DNA from: Caryophanales bacterium UBA6865
GTDB lineage: Bacteria > Bacillota_I > Bacilli_A > RFN20 > CAG-826
Assembly: GCA_002449265.1 (NCBI GenBank)
Contig: DKCV01000022.1
Location: 62,001 to 126,000, forward strand
DNA length: 64,000 bases
Direction of reading: 5' to 3'
This document shows, piece by piece, positions 28,036-37,729 of this stretch; the stretch's first letter is position 1; each line of letters opens with the position of its first letter. Both the position numbers and the translations under genes were made by a program. Below the pieces are notes generated by a model that searched no databases, was not told the DNA's origin, and worked only from the letters and a program-made list of their open reading frames with translations.

Positions 28036-28761
28036 ATGGGAACGTTAAAAATCGCGATTGTTGAAGACGATAAGAATTACCATGATGTGATAAGAGATTT
28101 TTTAACGGCCTATTGCTCGAAAAACGGCATCGACTTTTCAATCACTGATTATTATGACGGGGTTTCTTTTCTTCGTGATTCTTTATTAGAACTAGACCTT
28201 ATTTTCTTAGATATCGAAATGCCCTTAATGAACGGAATTGAAATCGGCAAGAAGATTCGCGAATTACAAATTGATACTCCCATCGTTATTATTTCCCATT
28301 CTTCCGCCTATGCTTTAAAAGGGTATGAGATTGAGGCTAAAGGATATATTGTGAAACCTATCTCACAATATAATTTCGAATTCGTGATGGATAAGGTCAT
28401 TGGCGAATTAAAGAAAAGTAACAAAGACGAATATCTTTCCATCAAGACGAGAAAAGAAATAACAAGAATTAAGCTCGACGATCTTCTTTTCATTGAAGTG
28501 GATGAACACGATTTGTCTTTTCACATCAAAGGTGATAAAAACATCACGATTCGCGGGAAAATCGGAGAATATGAAAAACTCCTTGAAGGCAAATCCTTTT
28601 TCCGTATTAACAATTGCTATTTGGTGAATCTTAAATATTGCCTTGATATTGATGTGAGCAAATCAATTGTCACTATCGAAGGCAAAAACTTATCGATTGC
28701 AAGAGGCAGAAAAAAGGCCTTCCTAGAACGGTTCAATGAATTTATGGGAGAACTCCTATAA
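28036..28761 (+). CDS. LytTR-family response regulator (system 2)
   Basis: 241 residues, paralogous to the regulator at 12341. Receiver domain with E10-D11-D12 and phosphoacceptor Asp59 in LDIEMP, then the Lys in VKPIS. LytTR domain (~140-241) with LLFIEVDEHDLSFHI and FFRINNCYLVNLKYC. The stop codon overlaps the kinase start by one base (TAATG), so the two are translationally coupled. Likely targets are the lipoprotein/GH3 unit directly downstream of the kinase. Confidence 0.93.
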   Translation: MGTLKIAIVEDDKNYHDVIRDFLTAYCSKNGIDFSITDYYDGVSFLRDSLLELDLIFLDIEMPLMNGIEIGKKIRELQIDTPIVIISHSSAYALKGYEIEAKGYIVKPISQYNFEFVMDKVIGELKKSNKDEYLSIKTRKEITRIKLDDLLFIEVDEHDLSFHIKGDKNITIRGKIGEYEKLLEGKSFFRINNCYLVNLKYCLDIDVSKSIVTIEGKNLSIARGRKKAFLERFNEFMGELL

Positions 28762-30074
28762 TGTATGACCAATATCACGCGGATGAGGCAATACTCTATT
28801 ACCTTTTTCGCTTTGTGCTCCCGCTTTTCTTTGCCGAAACTATCACATTTATCAATGCGCCGAGAAGAAAGCATTGGATCGCTTATTTTATTTGCTATAA
28901 CATTCTTTTTCTTGTCGCAAGCGTCGCTCTTCCTTATTACAACATTAACATCAAGATAGGATGGTTCAGCGTTGTCTTTTTGCTGATTTTCCTTTTGAGT
29001 TTCATCCCCTTAATCGGGACGTATAAATTAAAGATCACGGGTTTACTCTTCCTTGCTTTTTCTAGCTATACCGCCCAAAACCTGGTGGATAACCTTTGGA
29101 CTTTGATTTATAAGCTTACGAATAGCGATAATCAAATTGTCGCTTTTGCTATTTATCTATCCTCTTACGCTATTTTCTATACGCTTTATTACTTTTTCTT
29201 TGTCCGCATACTTAAAGACAACAAAACGGTTAATATCGATAACAAAACCATCATACTTATCTCTGGACTATCCTTACTCATCGTTTATATCTTGTCGATG
29301 TATGCCCAACATCAAAATAATGGAAATACGGATGTGAGCACTCAGATTTATGCGGTCCTCGCTTGTTTCTTTCTTCTTTGCATTCAGTTCAACATCTTCC
29401 GTTCTAAAAAACTGAAAGACGATAAGGAAACGCTAGAAAAAGTCATCTCGTTTCAGCAAGACAAGTTCAATCAATCCAAAAGAATGAATGAGCTGATTAA
29501 TATCAAATGCCATGACTTAAAACATCAAATCGAGTCTTTGAAGAATAGTGCGCAACTAGAAGAAGAAAGGAAGAAACTCGACGATATTAAAAAGCAAGTG
29601 GATATCTATGATAATTCTATTTCTAGTGGTAGCCCCATCATTGATATGGTGATTCACGAAAAATCGATGATTTGCCAAAAAGAAAAGATCCAGTTATCGA
29701 TGATTATTCAAGGAGACAAATTCTCTTTTATCGATGATACGGATTTATACACCTTATTTGAAAACGCGTTGGATAACGCGATTAAAGCCGTTTTAAAAGA
29801 AGAAGCGGATAAACGAATTATTTTTATTAATGCCCAATATCGGGGGAATTGCTTACTATGCAAAATTGAGAACTATTGTTCATCCCCTCTTACTTTTGTA
29901 GACGGCTTGCCCCAAACCGATGGCGACACTCGCTACCATGGCTATGGCACAAAATCGATTCGATACATGATCGAAAAATATAACGGCCTATGCTCTTTTA
30001 AGTTAGAAAATAATCATTTTTCTTTAACAATGCTATTCCCGCTTAGAAAAGAACAAACTAAGTCATCTCAATAG
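28761..30074 (+). CDS. GHKL sensor histidine kinase (system 2)
   Basis: 437 residues with about six membrane segments in the first ~215, a charged linker, the phosphoacceptor motif NIKCHDLKHQIES, N-box FENALDNAIKAV and G-box YHGYGTKSI. The layout and many residues match the kinase at 13055, including the opening EAILYYLFRFVLPLFFAE, which indicates duplication of the whole sensor pair. The membrane part is more divergent than the kinase core, as expected if the two sense different signals. Confidence 0.92.
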   Translation: MYDQYHADEAILYYLFRFVLPLFFAETITFINAPRRKHWIAYFICYNILFLVASVALPYYNINIKIGWFSVVFLLIFLLSFIPLIGTYKLKITGLLFLAFSSYTAQNLVDNLWTLIYKLTNSDNQIVAFAIYLSSYAIFYTLYYFFFVRILKDNKTVNIDNKTIILISGLSLLIVYILSMYAQHQNNGNTDVSTQIYAVLACFFLLCIQFNIFRSKKLKDDKETLEKVISFQQDKFNQSKRMNELINIKCHDLKHQIESLKNSAQLEEERKKLDDIKKQVDIYDNSISSGSPIIDMVIHEKSMICQKEKIQLSMIIQGDKFSFIDDTDLYTLFENALDNAIKAVLKEEADKRIIFINAQYRGNCLLCKIENYCSSPLTFVDGLPQTDGDTRYHGYGTKSIRYMIEKYNGLCSFKLENNHFSLTMLFPLRKEQTKSSQ

Positions 30075-30119
30075 CAAAGCAAGGAAATCGACAAAATATT
30101 TTTTCTTATTTTTATAGAA

Positions 30120-30133
30120 TGTAACCACTTACA
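30120..30133. promoter_or_regulatory. cre-like dyad before the lipoprotein/GH3-2 unit
   Basis: TGTAACCACTTACA has the TGTAA...TTACA half-sites of a cre or LacI-type operator but lacks the central CG. It lies 30 bp before the lipoprotein start codon. Confidence 0.35.
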
Positions 30134-30162
30134 TGCATAAAAAAGAAAGGAATTCTCTTTGT

Positions 30163-32964
30163 ATGAAGAAAAAAAGAAAGATTTGCTTACTACTTTCTCC
30201 TTTGCTCTTCGTTGGTCTTTTGGCCTCTTGCCAAGTAGCAGGTGGCACTGAAATCAATGGAGATGGTGAATGGTATGGACTTGGGTTCCAAGTCGACCAA
30301 ACTTGCCGAAAAGACTATCTAATCGGCGAAACCCCTTCCGTGAATGATTTCGGCGGCTTAGGGTATGATGGAGGGGATGAGGTCAAAGTAAAGTCGAGTG
30401 AACTTACGGTTGAACCAGCTCGCCCTTTAACGGAAGAAGACAAAACCCTTACCTTTACTTGGAAGGGGAATAAAACCGGCAAAGAATACAAAACAACTTG
30501 GAACATCAATGTCGGGAAGAAGCTCATTTCTCAATGCGAAAAGATGGATAAGGCCCCGGTGAAATATGTCGAGCCTGAACATACGTTGAACCATAAAGGC
30601 GGAGAAGTTGATCCAAATAGTGACGATAATGAAGTTAACACAATCGACACCTACGCTGCGACTCCTAATGGCATTCAAAATGTGAATTTTTCGGATGAAG
30701 AAGAATGCCTCGATAGCGTTTCTGATGGTTCGCGTTTTGAATTTAATTACACCGCTTCAGAGAAGGGTTTCATCCATATTTACGCTAGCGTTGCTTCTAA
30801 TTCCATCATGTGGAGTGGTGAATACCCACTTGATTATGGAAACGACAAAAATGGTCCTATCTCTGGATCTCAGGCTTTAGATTTACAAAGCATCGTTACC
30901 ATCAAAAATAACGAAAACGTTGTCGACGCAAAAAAATACGCTAGCATTGCGGAAACCGCCCTTACCAAAGACATCATGAAACCTTATGTTGAATCAAAGT
31001 CCTTCAACAATTGGTATTCCCCTCTTTACGCCGCTACCCACAATTTTGAAAGAAGGTGGCTAGGTGTTGTGCCGCTTGAAGTTGGTGAAAACGCAATTAC
31101 ATTGAATCTTCATGGAACCGATATGACTTGCCCTTGGGCTTATAAACAAATTGCGTGTGGCAACTGGGATTATATCGAACTCGACTATGTTGGTGAAAAC
31201 GAAGCCTATCATCCAACTTCGTTACAGGTTCTAAAATCGAAGAACAACTATATTTATGGCGATAAGTACGATAAGAGCGCGCTTGAAGTTCTCGCTAGTG
31301 ATGAAAATGGCGTCATGGAAGAAGTTAATCCTAACGATATTGCCTTAAATGAAACATTAGGATTATCGCAAACTAGCGTCACTCTTAATTACAAAGGCGC
31401 TTCAGTCGATGTTCCAGTAGAAGTTTCGACTAGTCTCCATTCTGAAGTTGGCGAAGATAATAGTGCGGTAACTTTAGACAAAGTTGAAAACAGCCAAGCA
31501 AAGAAAAAAGTTGCTTTCGCTGGATCTAAAAAATCTTATGTTAGTGGTTTAAGCAAAGGCGATTCTTTCAACTTTACGTACAATAATGGCAATAACCTTA
31601 GGGGGAAACTTGCTCTTTACGCAGATGTCGCTTCCGATCATTTTGTATGGCAAAGCTTAACGGACTTAAAACCTGAAATTGCCGGTGGGGGAGCTCGTTT
31701 CTCTAACGACATCAATCTAAAAGATAGGATTAAGGTTACCAATAACGGCACTGAAACCGCTCTTAGCGACATTATCGTGAAAGGGAAAGCAATCACAAAA
31801 GACACCGATATGGCTTCTGCTGATGCTAATTACATAAAAGACCCTTGGTTTGCCTCTTATTATTGGACTTGCGAACAATTTGAAAAGGTTAAAATTGCTG
31901 AAGTTGATTTAACTGAAGGGACCAATAATATTGAGATTTCCTTCCCTCATGATTGGGTGAGCGAAGGTATAAGTGGGAATGGCAACTGGGCTTCGATTGA
32001 TTTCTATTTATTAGACGAAACCATTACTAGAACCCCAAAAGCTATCGTTACAACATCGAAAGCAAATTCCTTCCTCTTCGGCGAAAAATTCTCACTAGAC
32101 GGGTATTCCTTCTCCGTAGAATACAATGACGGCTATTTAGAAGGCATTGATAATAGCGATGTAACGATCGTCGATGCTGATACCACTTTAGATATCGGCC
32201 AAACGGAAGTGAAACTCCGTTATAAAGAGACGGAATTTAGTGCTCCGATTATCGTCACGGATACTCTTACAACTAACTTGGGGCAAGAGGTAGATGGAAC
32301 AAGCAACATTTATAACTACGGGAAAGTGAAATACGTTAAAGGCGAAAATGAAACAACAGATAATCACGCCCAAAAGGCAAATGGGCGATTAGATGTCGGA
32401 AGTTATCTAGAAAAAGTGACCATTGGTTCCTATTTCGAAATGGAAATCGATAGCCCTAGCGATAATGTTTCCGTGGAAATTCGTGGCGAAATCGCAACTA
32501 ACGCTTTCAAGATGAATGAATCATTTACTGAAAGCAATGCACCATTTGAAGGCTACTATGGTGGTGGTTGCATTGTTGGTTCTAACGACTTGGAATTAGC
32601 AAAGTCACTCGACTTAACGAATACCGTTGGGGGAGTTACCACCGATTCCACCGTGAATCCAAACGCTATTGCTTCTGGTCACGATGTCACTAGTAACGAC
32701 GAAGATTTAGCAAATAAGAGATTTGGTAGACTCGATGAGAGCGGAAATGTCAAAGCTAATGACAAATGGGATTCTTGGGGGCTTGGTACGTATGTCGCCA
32801 CCGAGCAGTTCGAAGAAATCGTAATTGGTACAGTTACTCTAAAGAAGGGCAAAAACACCATTCGACTCACCTTTAAAGATGGCGGTCAAGCACATGGCGC
32901 ATATTCTGTTGGCGGCGTTGCATGTGGCAACTGGAAGAGCATTACGATGAAAATTTCTAAATAA
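30163..32964 (+). CDS. Large surface lipoprotein with repeated Ig-like/CBM-like modules
   Basis: 933 residues from the ATG at 30163; an upstream in-frame ATG at 30133 overlaps the cre-like site and has no RBS. The signal peptide ends in lipobox LLASC. Three related blocks of ~200-250 residues follow, each opening with a beta-rich region and containing KGxxFxFxY/GSYFEMEI-type strands and a W(Y/D)S...(A/V)ATEQFE-type motif near its end (HNFERRW, CEQFEKV, TEQFEEI). These look like carbohydrate-binding jelly-rolls. Between them are Ig-like linkers (YGDKYDKSALEVLASDENG; FGEKFSLDGYSFSVEY). No catalytic motif seen. GH3-2 follows 14 bp downstream. Confidence 0.7.
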   Translation: MKKKRKICLLLSPLLFVGLLASCQVAGGTEINGDGEWYGLGFQVDQTCRKDYLIGETPSVNDFGGLGYDGGDEVKVKSSELTVEPARPLTEEDKTLTFTWKGNKTGKEYKTTWNINVGKKLISQCEKMDKAPVKYVEPEHTLNHKGGEVDPNSDDNEVNTIDTYAATPNGIQNVNFSDEEECLDSVSDGSRFEFNYTASEKGFIHIYASVASNSIMWSGEYPLDYGNDKNGPISGSQALDLQSIVTIKNNENVVDAKKYASIAETALTKDIMKPYVESKSFNNWYSPLYAATHNFERRWLGVVPLEVGENAITLNLHGTDMTCPWAYKQIACGNWDYIELDYVGENEAYHPTSLQVLKSKNNYIYGDKYDKSALEVLASDENGVMEEVNPNDIALNETLGLSQTSVTLNYKGASVDVPVEVSTSLHSEVGEDNSAVTLDKVENSQAKKKVAFAGSKKSYVSGLSKGDSFNFTYNNGNNLRGKLALYADVASDHFVWQSLTDLKPEIAGGGARFSNDINLKDRIKVTNNGTETALSDIIVKGKAITKDTDMASADANYIKDPWFASYYWTCEQFEKVKIAEVDLTEGTNNIEISFPHDWVSEGISGNGNWASIDFYLLDETITRTPKAIVTTSKANSFLFGEKFSLDGYSFSVEYNDGYLEGIDNSDVTIVDADTTLDIGQTEVKLRYKETEFSAPIIVTDTLTTNLGQEVDGTSNIYNYGKVKYVKGENETTDNHAQKANGRLDVGSYLEKVTIGSYFEMEIDSPSDNVSVEIRGEIATNAFKMNESFTESNAPFEGYYGGGCIVGSNDLELAKSLDLTNTVGGVTTDSTVNPNAIASGHDVTSNDEDLANKRFGRLDESGNVKANDKWDSWGLGTYVATEQFEEIVIGTVTLKKGKNTIRLTFKDGGQAHGAYSVGGVACGNWKSITMKISK

Positions 32965-32978
32965 GGAAAAATAAAACA

Positions 32979-35900
32979 ATGAAAAAAGATAATAAACCAA
33001 AGAAAAAGATGAAAGCGACGACTCTTGCGGCGATTTTGTTGCCAATCAGCGCTGTCACTTTGGCCGCGGCCATCGCCGTACCGATTCTATCAAATACCTA
33101 TGAAGGAACATTGGATACGGTATTTGGTTCAGGGAAGCTCACTACGATTGGTGGTGATTCTTCCAAAGCTAATTATTACAACAAAGAGAAGGACGCTGAT
33201 GCGACTGCAAAAAGCGTTGAGCATACCAAAAAGATCGCCGAGCAAGGCATTACTTTATTAAAAAACGATAATTGCCTACCTCTATCAAAAGACGAAACGA
33301 TTAGCCCTTTAGGCTATAACTATTACCATACCGATAGCGTCGGGGGCTCTGCGAACTGGAATAATTCGGAAGTGAAAACCAAAAGCTTTGCCGAATCTTT
33401 AGCGGATACGTTCCACATCAATAGTGAAATCGATAACATTACGAAAAGCATTCGTACGGAAGAAATGGTAGAAAAAGCCGGCACCGAGCCAATGAAGGTG
33501 AAGGCTGTTAATAACTGGTACCGTTATTTATGGACGCCTGTGAGCGGCGCTTATGAAGGCAAAGAATCTTCTTTCAATAACACAATCGGCGTTATGGTTG
33601 TGGCTAGAAGGTCAGGAGAAGGTGCTGACTTAAAGATGGATGCCTTTAGCGATGGCACTAGACATACGCTTTCTTTGACGAACGGCGAGCTTGATTGCTT
33701 ACGCGTTTCGAAAGCAAACGCCAAGAAAACGATTTTGGTCATCAATAGCGTTAATGCTTTTGAAATCACCGATGATATTGCCGCTTTATGCGATGCGATT
33801 ATTTGGATGCCGCAAGAAGGTAGTGGCGGTGCCGAAATGATAGGGAAAATCATGTCTGGAGAAGTTAATCCATCTGGTAGAACCGTGGACACTTGGTCAA
33901 AAGATTTCCTTGCTGATCCTGCAAACCAGAATTTCAGTTTCAATAGTGGCACTTATGCAACAGTCGGGAACATTGAATTAATGTACTATAACAATGTCAC
34001 CACGACCGATAACGTGACTCCTGGCACTTACGTTGAATATGAAGAAGGGATTTACGTTGGCTATAAGTATTACGAGACCGCTTATGCGGAGGCGCTTAAC
34101 GGGAATTACGAGGGCTTTAATTACGACGAACAAGTCCAATATCCTTTTGGGCACGGCTTATCTTATACAACATTCAATCAAAGCTTCGTGGATAAGCAAA
34201 TTGAAGGGAATAAAGTAACTTTAAAAGTTAAGGTCGAAAATACGGGCGAAAAAGCAGGTAGAGATGCTGTTCAAATCTATTATGGGGCCCCATATACGGA
34301 TTTCGATAAAGCCAATAAAATTGAAAAATCCGCGAAAAACCTCATTGCTTATGACAAAACCGAAGTCATTGAGCCAGGAGAGTCTCAAGAGCTTACCTTG
34401 ACGTTCAATGTCGATGATATGTCTTCTTATTACTCTAATAGAGACAATAAAGACGGCACGAGAGGCTGTTACTATTTGTCCAAAGGGGAATACGATATTT
34501 ATCTAGGGAAAAACGCACACGATAATTATGAAACTTATACGTGGAATAATTTAGAAGACATTTTTTACGATAACAAAAACCCAAGAGAATCGGAAAAAGC
34601 CGGACAAGCGAAATTAGATAAAGACGGTAATCCGACAGACCAACCCAAAAAAGGCGATAAATTTGTCGCGGCAACCAATCTATTTGAGTCTTCTACCGCT
34701 TTCATGAATCAAAGTCATATTACCCAATTCACTCGCGCTGATTTTAAAGGAAGCTTCCCAACCGTTCCTACAGAAGCGGACAAAACTCTCGCGGACGAAT
34801 TTAAGAAAGAATTTGATTCGTATAAGAAGGGCAATTTTGATCCAATCAATCACCCTGTTTTAGGTAATGGTCAAGATTCAAAAGTGAGAAACATCGAGCC
34901 ATTTAAAGTGGAACAAAAAGGTTTGGATTTATCTTCCTACCGCGGTGTCGATTATAACGATCCAAGCTGGAACGATTTAATTCGTCAAATCTCATTCCGT
35001 AACGACCGCGATCGCGCCCAATTAGGCAAACTAATCGGGTATGGCGCTTATCAATCCGATAAGCTTGATGCGATTGGCAAATTCCAGGTTCAGGACTTTG
35101 ATGGGCCGATGGGTTTCTCTACGTTTGGAAGCAAAAAGGATTATTCTTGGGCCACCTATACCTCGCAAGCCTTACTCGCGGCGACCTTCAATCCTAGACT
35201 CGCTTATGAAATGGGCTATCACTTTGGGCAAGAAGGCTTAGCCAATGACGTTCAAGGTTTATACGCTCCAGGACTTAATTTACATCGTTCCCAATTCGGT
35301 GGTAGAAACGCCGAATATGTCTCTGAAGATCCATTTGTCACCGGAATTGTCGGCATGAATCTTATCAGCGGCGCTTCCGATGGTGGTATTTATACCTTCA
35401 TGAAACACTTCGCGATGAACGAACAAGAAAGTAATCGTATGGATATGATTATGACTTGGGCGACAGAGCAAACCATTCGCGAAACTTACCTTAAACCATT
35501 CGAAATTGCCACAAAATATGCGCGTCAAAATCTTAAATACATCGATCCTACGAATGGAGAATTAACGAGCAAGAAGATTAGAGCATGCAATGGTGTCATG
35601 ACTGCTTTTAATTCCATTGGTCCAGTCATGTGTTCCAATAACTGGTACTTATTAGAAGGCGCATTAAGAGGAGAATGGGGCTTTGAAGGAATGGTCATTA
35701 CCGACTACGCCCCACAAGTAAGCATTGATGCGATGATTCGTAGCGGGAACGATTTCTATCTTGCTGCAACGAGTAAGAGTTTAGACGCCCTGCTTACGGA
35801 TTCTTCGTCAATCACAGCTTTGCACCGTATCCAAGACGCCGTAAAGAACATCTCTTATGCGGTTGTGAATTCTGGTGCCTATAATGGGATTGCACCTGGA

Positions 35901-36065
35901 GCAAAATCAACACGTAGTATCGCACCTTGGAAGATCTGGATTAATTATGTTCTCACATCTTCTCTTTATGTGATTGCCGCTGGATTAGTTATTACAGTCG
36001 GAGTGAAATTCTTCCTAGAATATCAAGATAAGAAGAAAGCAAAGCAAGAAACGCCAAACGAATAA
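32979..36065 (+). CDS. Membrane-anchored GH3 beta-glycosidase, permuted domains (copy 2)
   Basis: 1,028 residues. N-terminal Lys-rich stretch and membrane helix (~12-33), alpha/beta sandwich (IAEQGITLLKNDNCLPL), FnIII-like domain (~407-500, VENTGEKAGRDAVQIYYG), TIM barrel (~650-965) with HRSQFGGRNAEYVSEDP, MKHFAMNEQESNR and the nucleophile Asp909 in GFEGMVITDYA, then a second hydrophobic segment near the C-terminus and a KKKAKQ tail. Same inverted architecture and double anchoring as the enzyme at 14497, but the sequences are well diverged, so substrates may differ. It is probably co-transcribed with the lipoprotein gene before it. Confidence 0.9.
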   Translation: MKKDNKPKKKMKATTLAAILLPISAVTLAAAIAVPILSNTYEGTLDTVFGSGKLTTIGGDSSKANYYNKEKDADATAKSVEHTKKIAEQGITLLKNDNCLPLSKDETISPLGYNYYHTDSVGGSANWNNSEVKTKSFAESLADTFHINSEIDNITKSIRTEEMVEKAGTEPMKVKAVNNWYRYLWTPVSGAYEGKESSFNNTIGVMVVARRSGEGADLKMDAFSDGTRHTLSLTNGELDCLRVSKANAKKTILVINSVNAFEITDDIAALCDAIIWMPQEGSGGAEMIGKIMSGEVNPSGRTVDTWSKDFLADPANQNFSFNSGTYATVGNIELMYYNNVTTTDNVTPGTYVEYEEGIYVGYKYYETAYAEALNGNYEGFNYDEQVQYPFGHGLSYTTFNQSFVDKQIEGNKVTLKVKVENTGEKAGRDAVQIYYGAPYTDFDKANKIEKSAKNLIAYDKTEVIEPGESQELTLTFNVDDMSSYYSNRDNKDGTRGCYYLSKGEYDIYLGKNAHDNYETYTWNNLEDIFYDNKNPRESEKAGQAKLDKDGNPTDQPKKGDKFVAATNLFESSTAFMNQSHITQFTRADFKGSFPTVPTEADKTLADEFKKEFDSYKKGNFDPINHPVLGNGQDSKVRNIEPFKVEQKGLDLSSYRGVDYNDPSWNDLIRQISFRNDRDRAQLGKLIGYGAYQSDKLDAIGKFQVQDFDGPMGFSTFGSKKDYSWATYTSQALLAATFNPRLAYEMGYHFGQEGLANDVQGLYAPGLNLHRSQFGGRNAEYVSEDPFVTGIVGMNLISGASDGGIYTFMKHFAMNEQESNRMDMIMTWATEQTIRETYLKPFEIATKYARQNLKYIDPTNGELTSKKIRACNGVMTAFNSIGPVMCSNNWYLLEGALRGEWGFEGMVITDYAPQVSIDAMIRSGNDFYLAATSKSLDALLTDSSSITALHRIQDAVKNISYAVVNSGAYNGIAPGAKSTRSIAPWKIWINYVLTSSLYVIAAGLVITVGVKFFLEYQDKKKAKQETPNE

Positions 36066-36075
36066 TGCGGCGGAT

Positions 36076-36115
36076 AAAGAAGCTATAGCAGTGAGCTATG
36101 GCTTCTTTTCTTTTT
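36076..36115 (+). terminator. Strong intrinsic terminator after GH3-2
   Basis: AAAGAAGCTATAGC pairs over 14 bp (one G-U) with GCTATGGCTTCTTT around AGTGA, followed by TCTTTTT. Confidence 0.88.
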
Positions 36116-36365
36116 CTAAAACCATTGACTTAATCCCGTTTCTTTCCCTACATTAAACGAAGGTCTTAATTGAGAATGGATATCTTGCTTAATTTGGCGA
36201 AAAAGACGCAAAAGAGGGCTATTTGTTTTGATTTTCTATCTATGAAAGAAGAGACAAAAAACCAAAAAGAGAAGTCAATACATTTCGATGACCTCAATCA
36301 TTCGTTATTATAAGTGCCACGTTTTAGGAAATAAGAAGTAAAAGAAAAGACTTTTTAAAATACAA
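36116..36365. other. Intergenic region before the DUF3990 locus
   Basis: About 250 bp with no gene or clear structure; the base composition is AT-rich. It marks the left edge of the second accessory region. Confidence 0.4.
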
Positions 36366-36404
36366 TGTAACAAGTGTTACAAACAAAAACAGGGAAATGT
36401 TACA
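36366..36404. promoter_or_regulatory. Operator-like TGTAAC/GTTACA dyad plus half-site before HTH-DUF3990
   Basis: TGTAAC-aagt-GTTACA (36366-36381) is a perfect dyad, and another TGTTACA half-site lies at 36398-36404. They end 24 bp before the likely start of a gene whose N-terminus is a helix-turn-helix, so autoregulation is the obvious reading. Confidence 0.55.
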
Positions 36405-36428
36405 ACGCAATTTGAATATATCAAAGAT

Positions 36429-37269
36429 TTGGAATATGTTAAAACATTGCTTGATGCTAGTGATGAAACTCTAGCGAATTTTTTAGTTGTTAGTAGACTG
36501 ACGCTAAATCGCTGGAGAAATGGAATTAGCGAGCCTTCTATCTTGAATCTTAAGAACTTTTATAACGTGATTTATAAAAATGGTATTCGCTTAAATCGTT
36601 TGAAAGAAGAGCTTTATCGATCCGATAAAAAAGAGGATCACGTTATTCTTTTTCATGGCGCAAAAGAAGAATTGATTGGAGAGCCTTCTATCTCTTTTAG
36701 TGGCGAGAAAAAAGATTTTGGGTCTGGTTTTTATATGGGGGAAGCCCTTTTCAATCTGAATCATTTGTAGCTAGTTATCATAAATCCCTCCATTTATGTA
36801 GGAAATTTCAATACAAACGGTACTAAAATCAAAACGTTTTCGGTTTCTAGAAAATGGATGATCCTCGTAGCTTATTTTAGAGGGCAACTAGGAATATAAA
36901 AGCTCCTCTTTCTTGCAAAAACTTTTAGGAGAACTAAAGGGGATAGACGTAATTGCTGCTCCAATCGCGGATAACACAATGTACTCTATTTTAGGCGAAT
37001 TCATCGAAGGAACTATTACGGATCTGGAGTGTCTAATGGCGCTAGACGCTCTCCGCCTAGGGAAACAATACGTTTTCTTAAACGATGATGTCTTAAAGCG
37101 CAAACTAAAGATAAAAGAGCGGCCCTATTTTTGCGAAGAGGAAAAAGAAGCGATCAAAAATAGAAAATTGGAAGAATCAGAAATTGGCAAGAACAAAGTG
37201 AAGTTAGCTAAGCGCAAATACGCCGCCAAAGGAAAATACATTGAGGAGTTGTTTCATGAAAAAATTTGA
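36429..37269 (+). pseudogene. HTH-DUF3990 (ART-like) gene, copy 2, with three frameshifts
   Basis: The start is uncertain (TTG at 36429; no upstream ATG in frame). The first 113 codons give an XRE-like HTH (LANFLVVSRLTLNRWRNGISEPS) followed by the DUF3990 opening (VILFHGAKEE, FGSGFYMGEALF). The domain then continues in other frames: one base is missing in the T-run near 36750 (next frame QSESFVASYHKS), one C is extra near 36790 (then IYVGNFNTNGTKIKTFSV), and two bases are missing near 36892 relative to copy 1 (QLEEYK becomes QLGI-stop). The rest (KLLGELKGIDVI...) runs open to 37269. DUF3990 is related to ADP-ribosyltransferases and is a suspected toxin. The present copy should be inactive unless these are sequence errors. 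Confidence 0.75.
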
Positions 37270-37729
37270 TTCAATAGGCAAGTTTCTCTGCGAATATGTT
37301 TCTCGGCTTTTTGCTTATCAAACCGAAAGAAAAGACGGTTCATCGAAAGTGTTTATCAAAGCGTTCGTTTATTCTTCTTTAGTAGAACAATTAGACAAAG
37401 AAGAATTTATGTTTTCTTCTATTGGCGTTCCTGAAGCGTATGAGATTTTGAAGAAAGAAAAAAATCTAAAGAGAGGAAAGGAAATCTATCCTTCTTTTGT
37501 GATGGCTTGGATTGGTTACATCATGAAATATTTTGCTTACACAAGAGGTATTAGTGAAAAGCGTGTTTACGAATTCGTGAAGCCAGATGAACTATATGCG
37601 ATGTATGAAGCATACCACTCCCTTGATAATGAAGCTGTGGTGGCTAGAATCATCGAGGCAAAAAATATTAATTTATCTTTAGACAACTTAAATCTATTAA
37701 GGAAAATATATCGAGGGCACGAGAACTAA
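37256..37729 (+). CDS. Small protein coupled to DUF3990, possible antitoxin/partner
   Basis: 157 residues from the ATG at 37256, with GAGGAG 7 nt upstream; it overlaps the 3' end of the DUF3990 gene by 14 bp, implying translational coupling. The protein is helical and charged, with FVMAWIGYIMKYFAYTRGISEKRVYEFVKPDELYAMYEAYHSL in two parts that recall the short DUF3791 proteins often found beside DUF3990; that similarity is only by eye. The frame is intact although its neighbour is decayed, as expected if it neutralises a related toxin elsewhere, or if decay is recent. Confidence 0.55.
   Translation: MKKFDSIGKFLCEYVSRLFAYQTERKDGSSKVFIKAFVYSSLVEQLDKEEFMFSSIGVPEAYEILKKEKNLKRGKEIYPSFVMAWIGYIMKYFAYTRGISEKRVYEFVKPDELYAMYEAYHSLDNEAVVARIIEAKNINLSLDNLNLLRKIYRGHEN

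Noticed and set aside
36429..37269. Programmed frameshifting in the DUF3990 gene
   Set aside because: Three separate indels of different size, one plainly a 2-bp deletion against copy 1, point to decay or sequence error, not programmed recoding.
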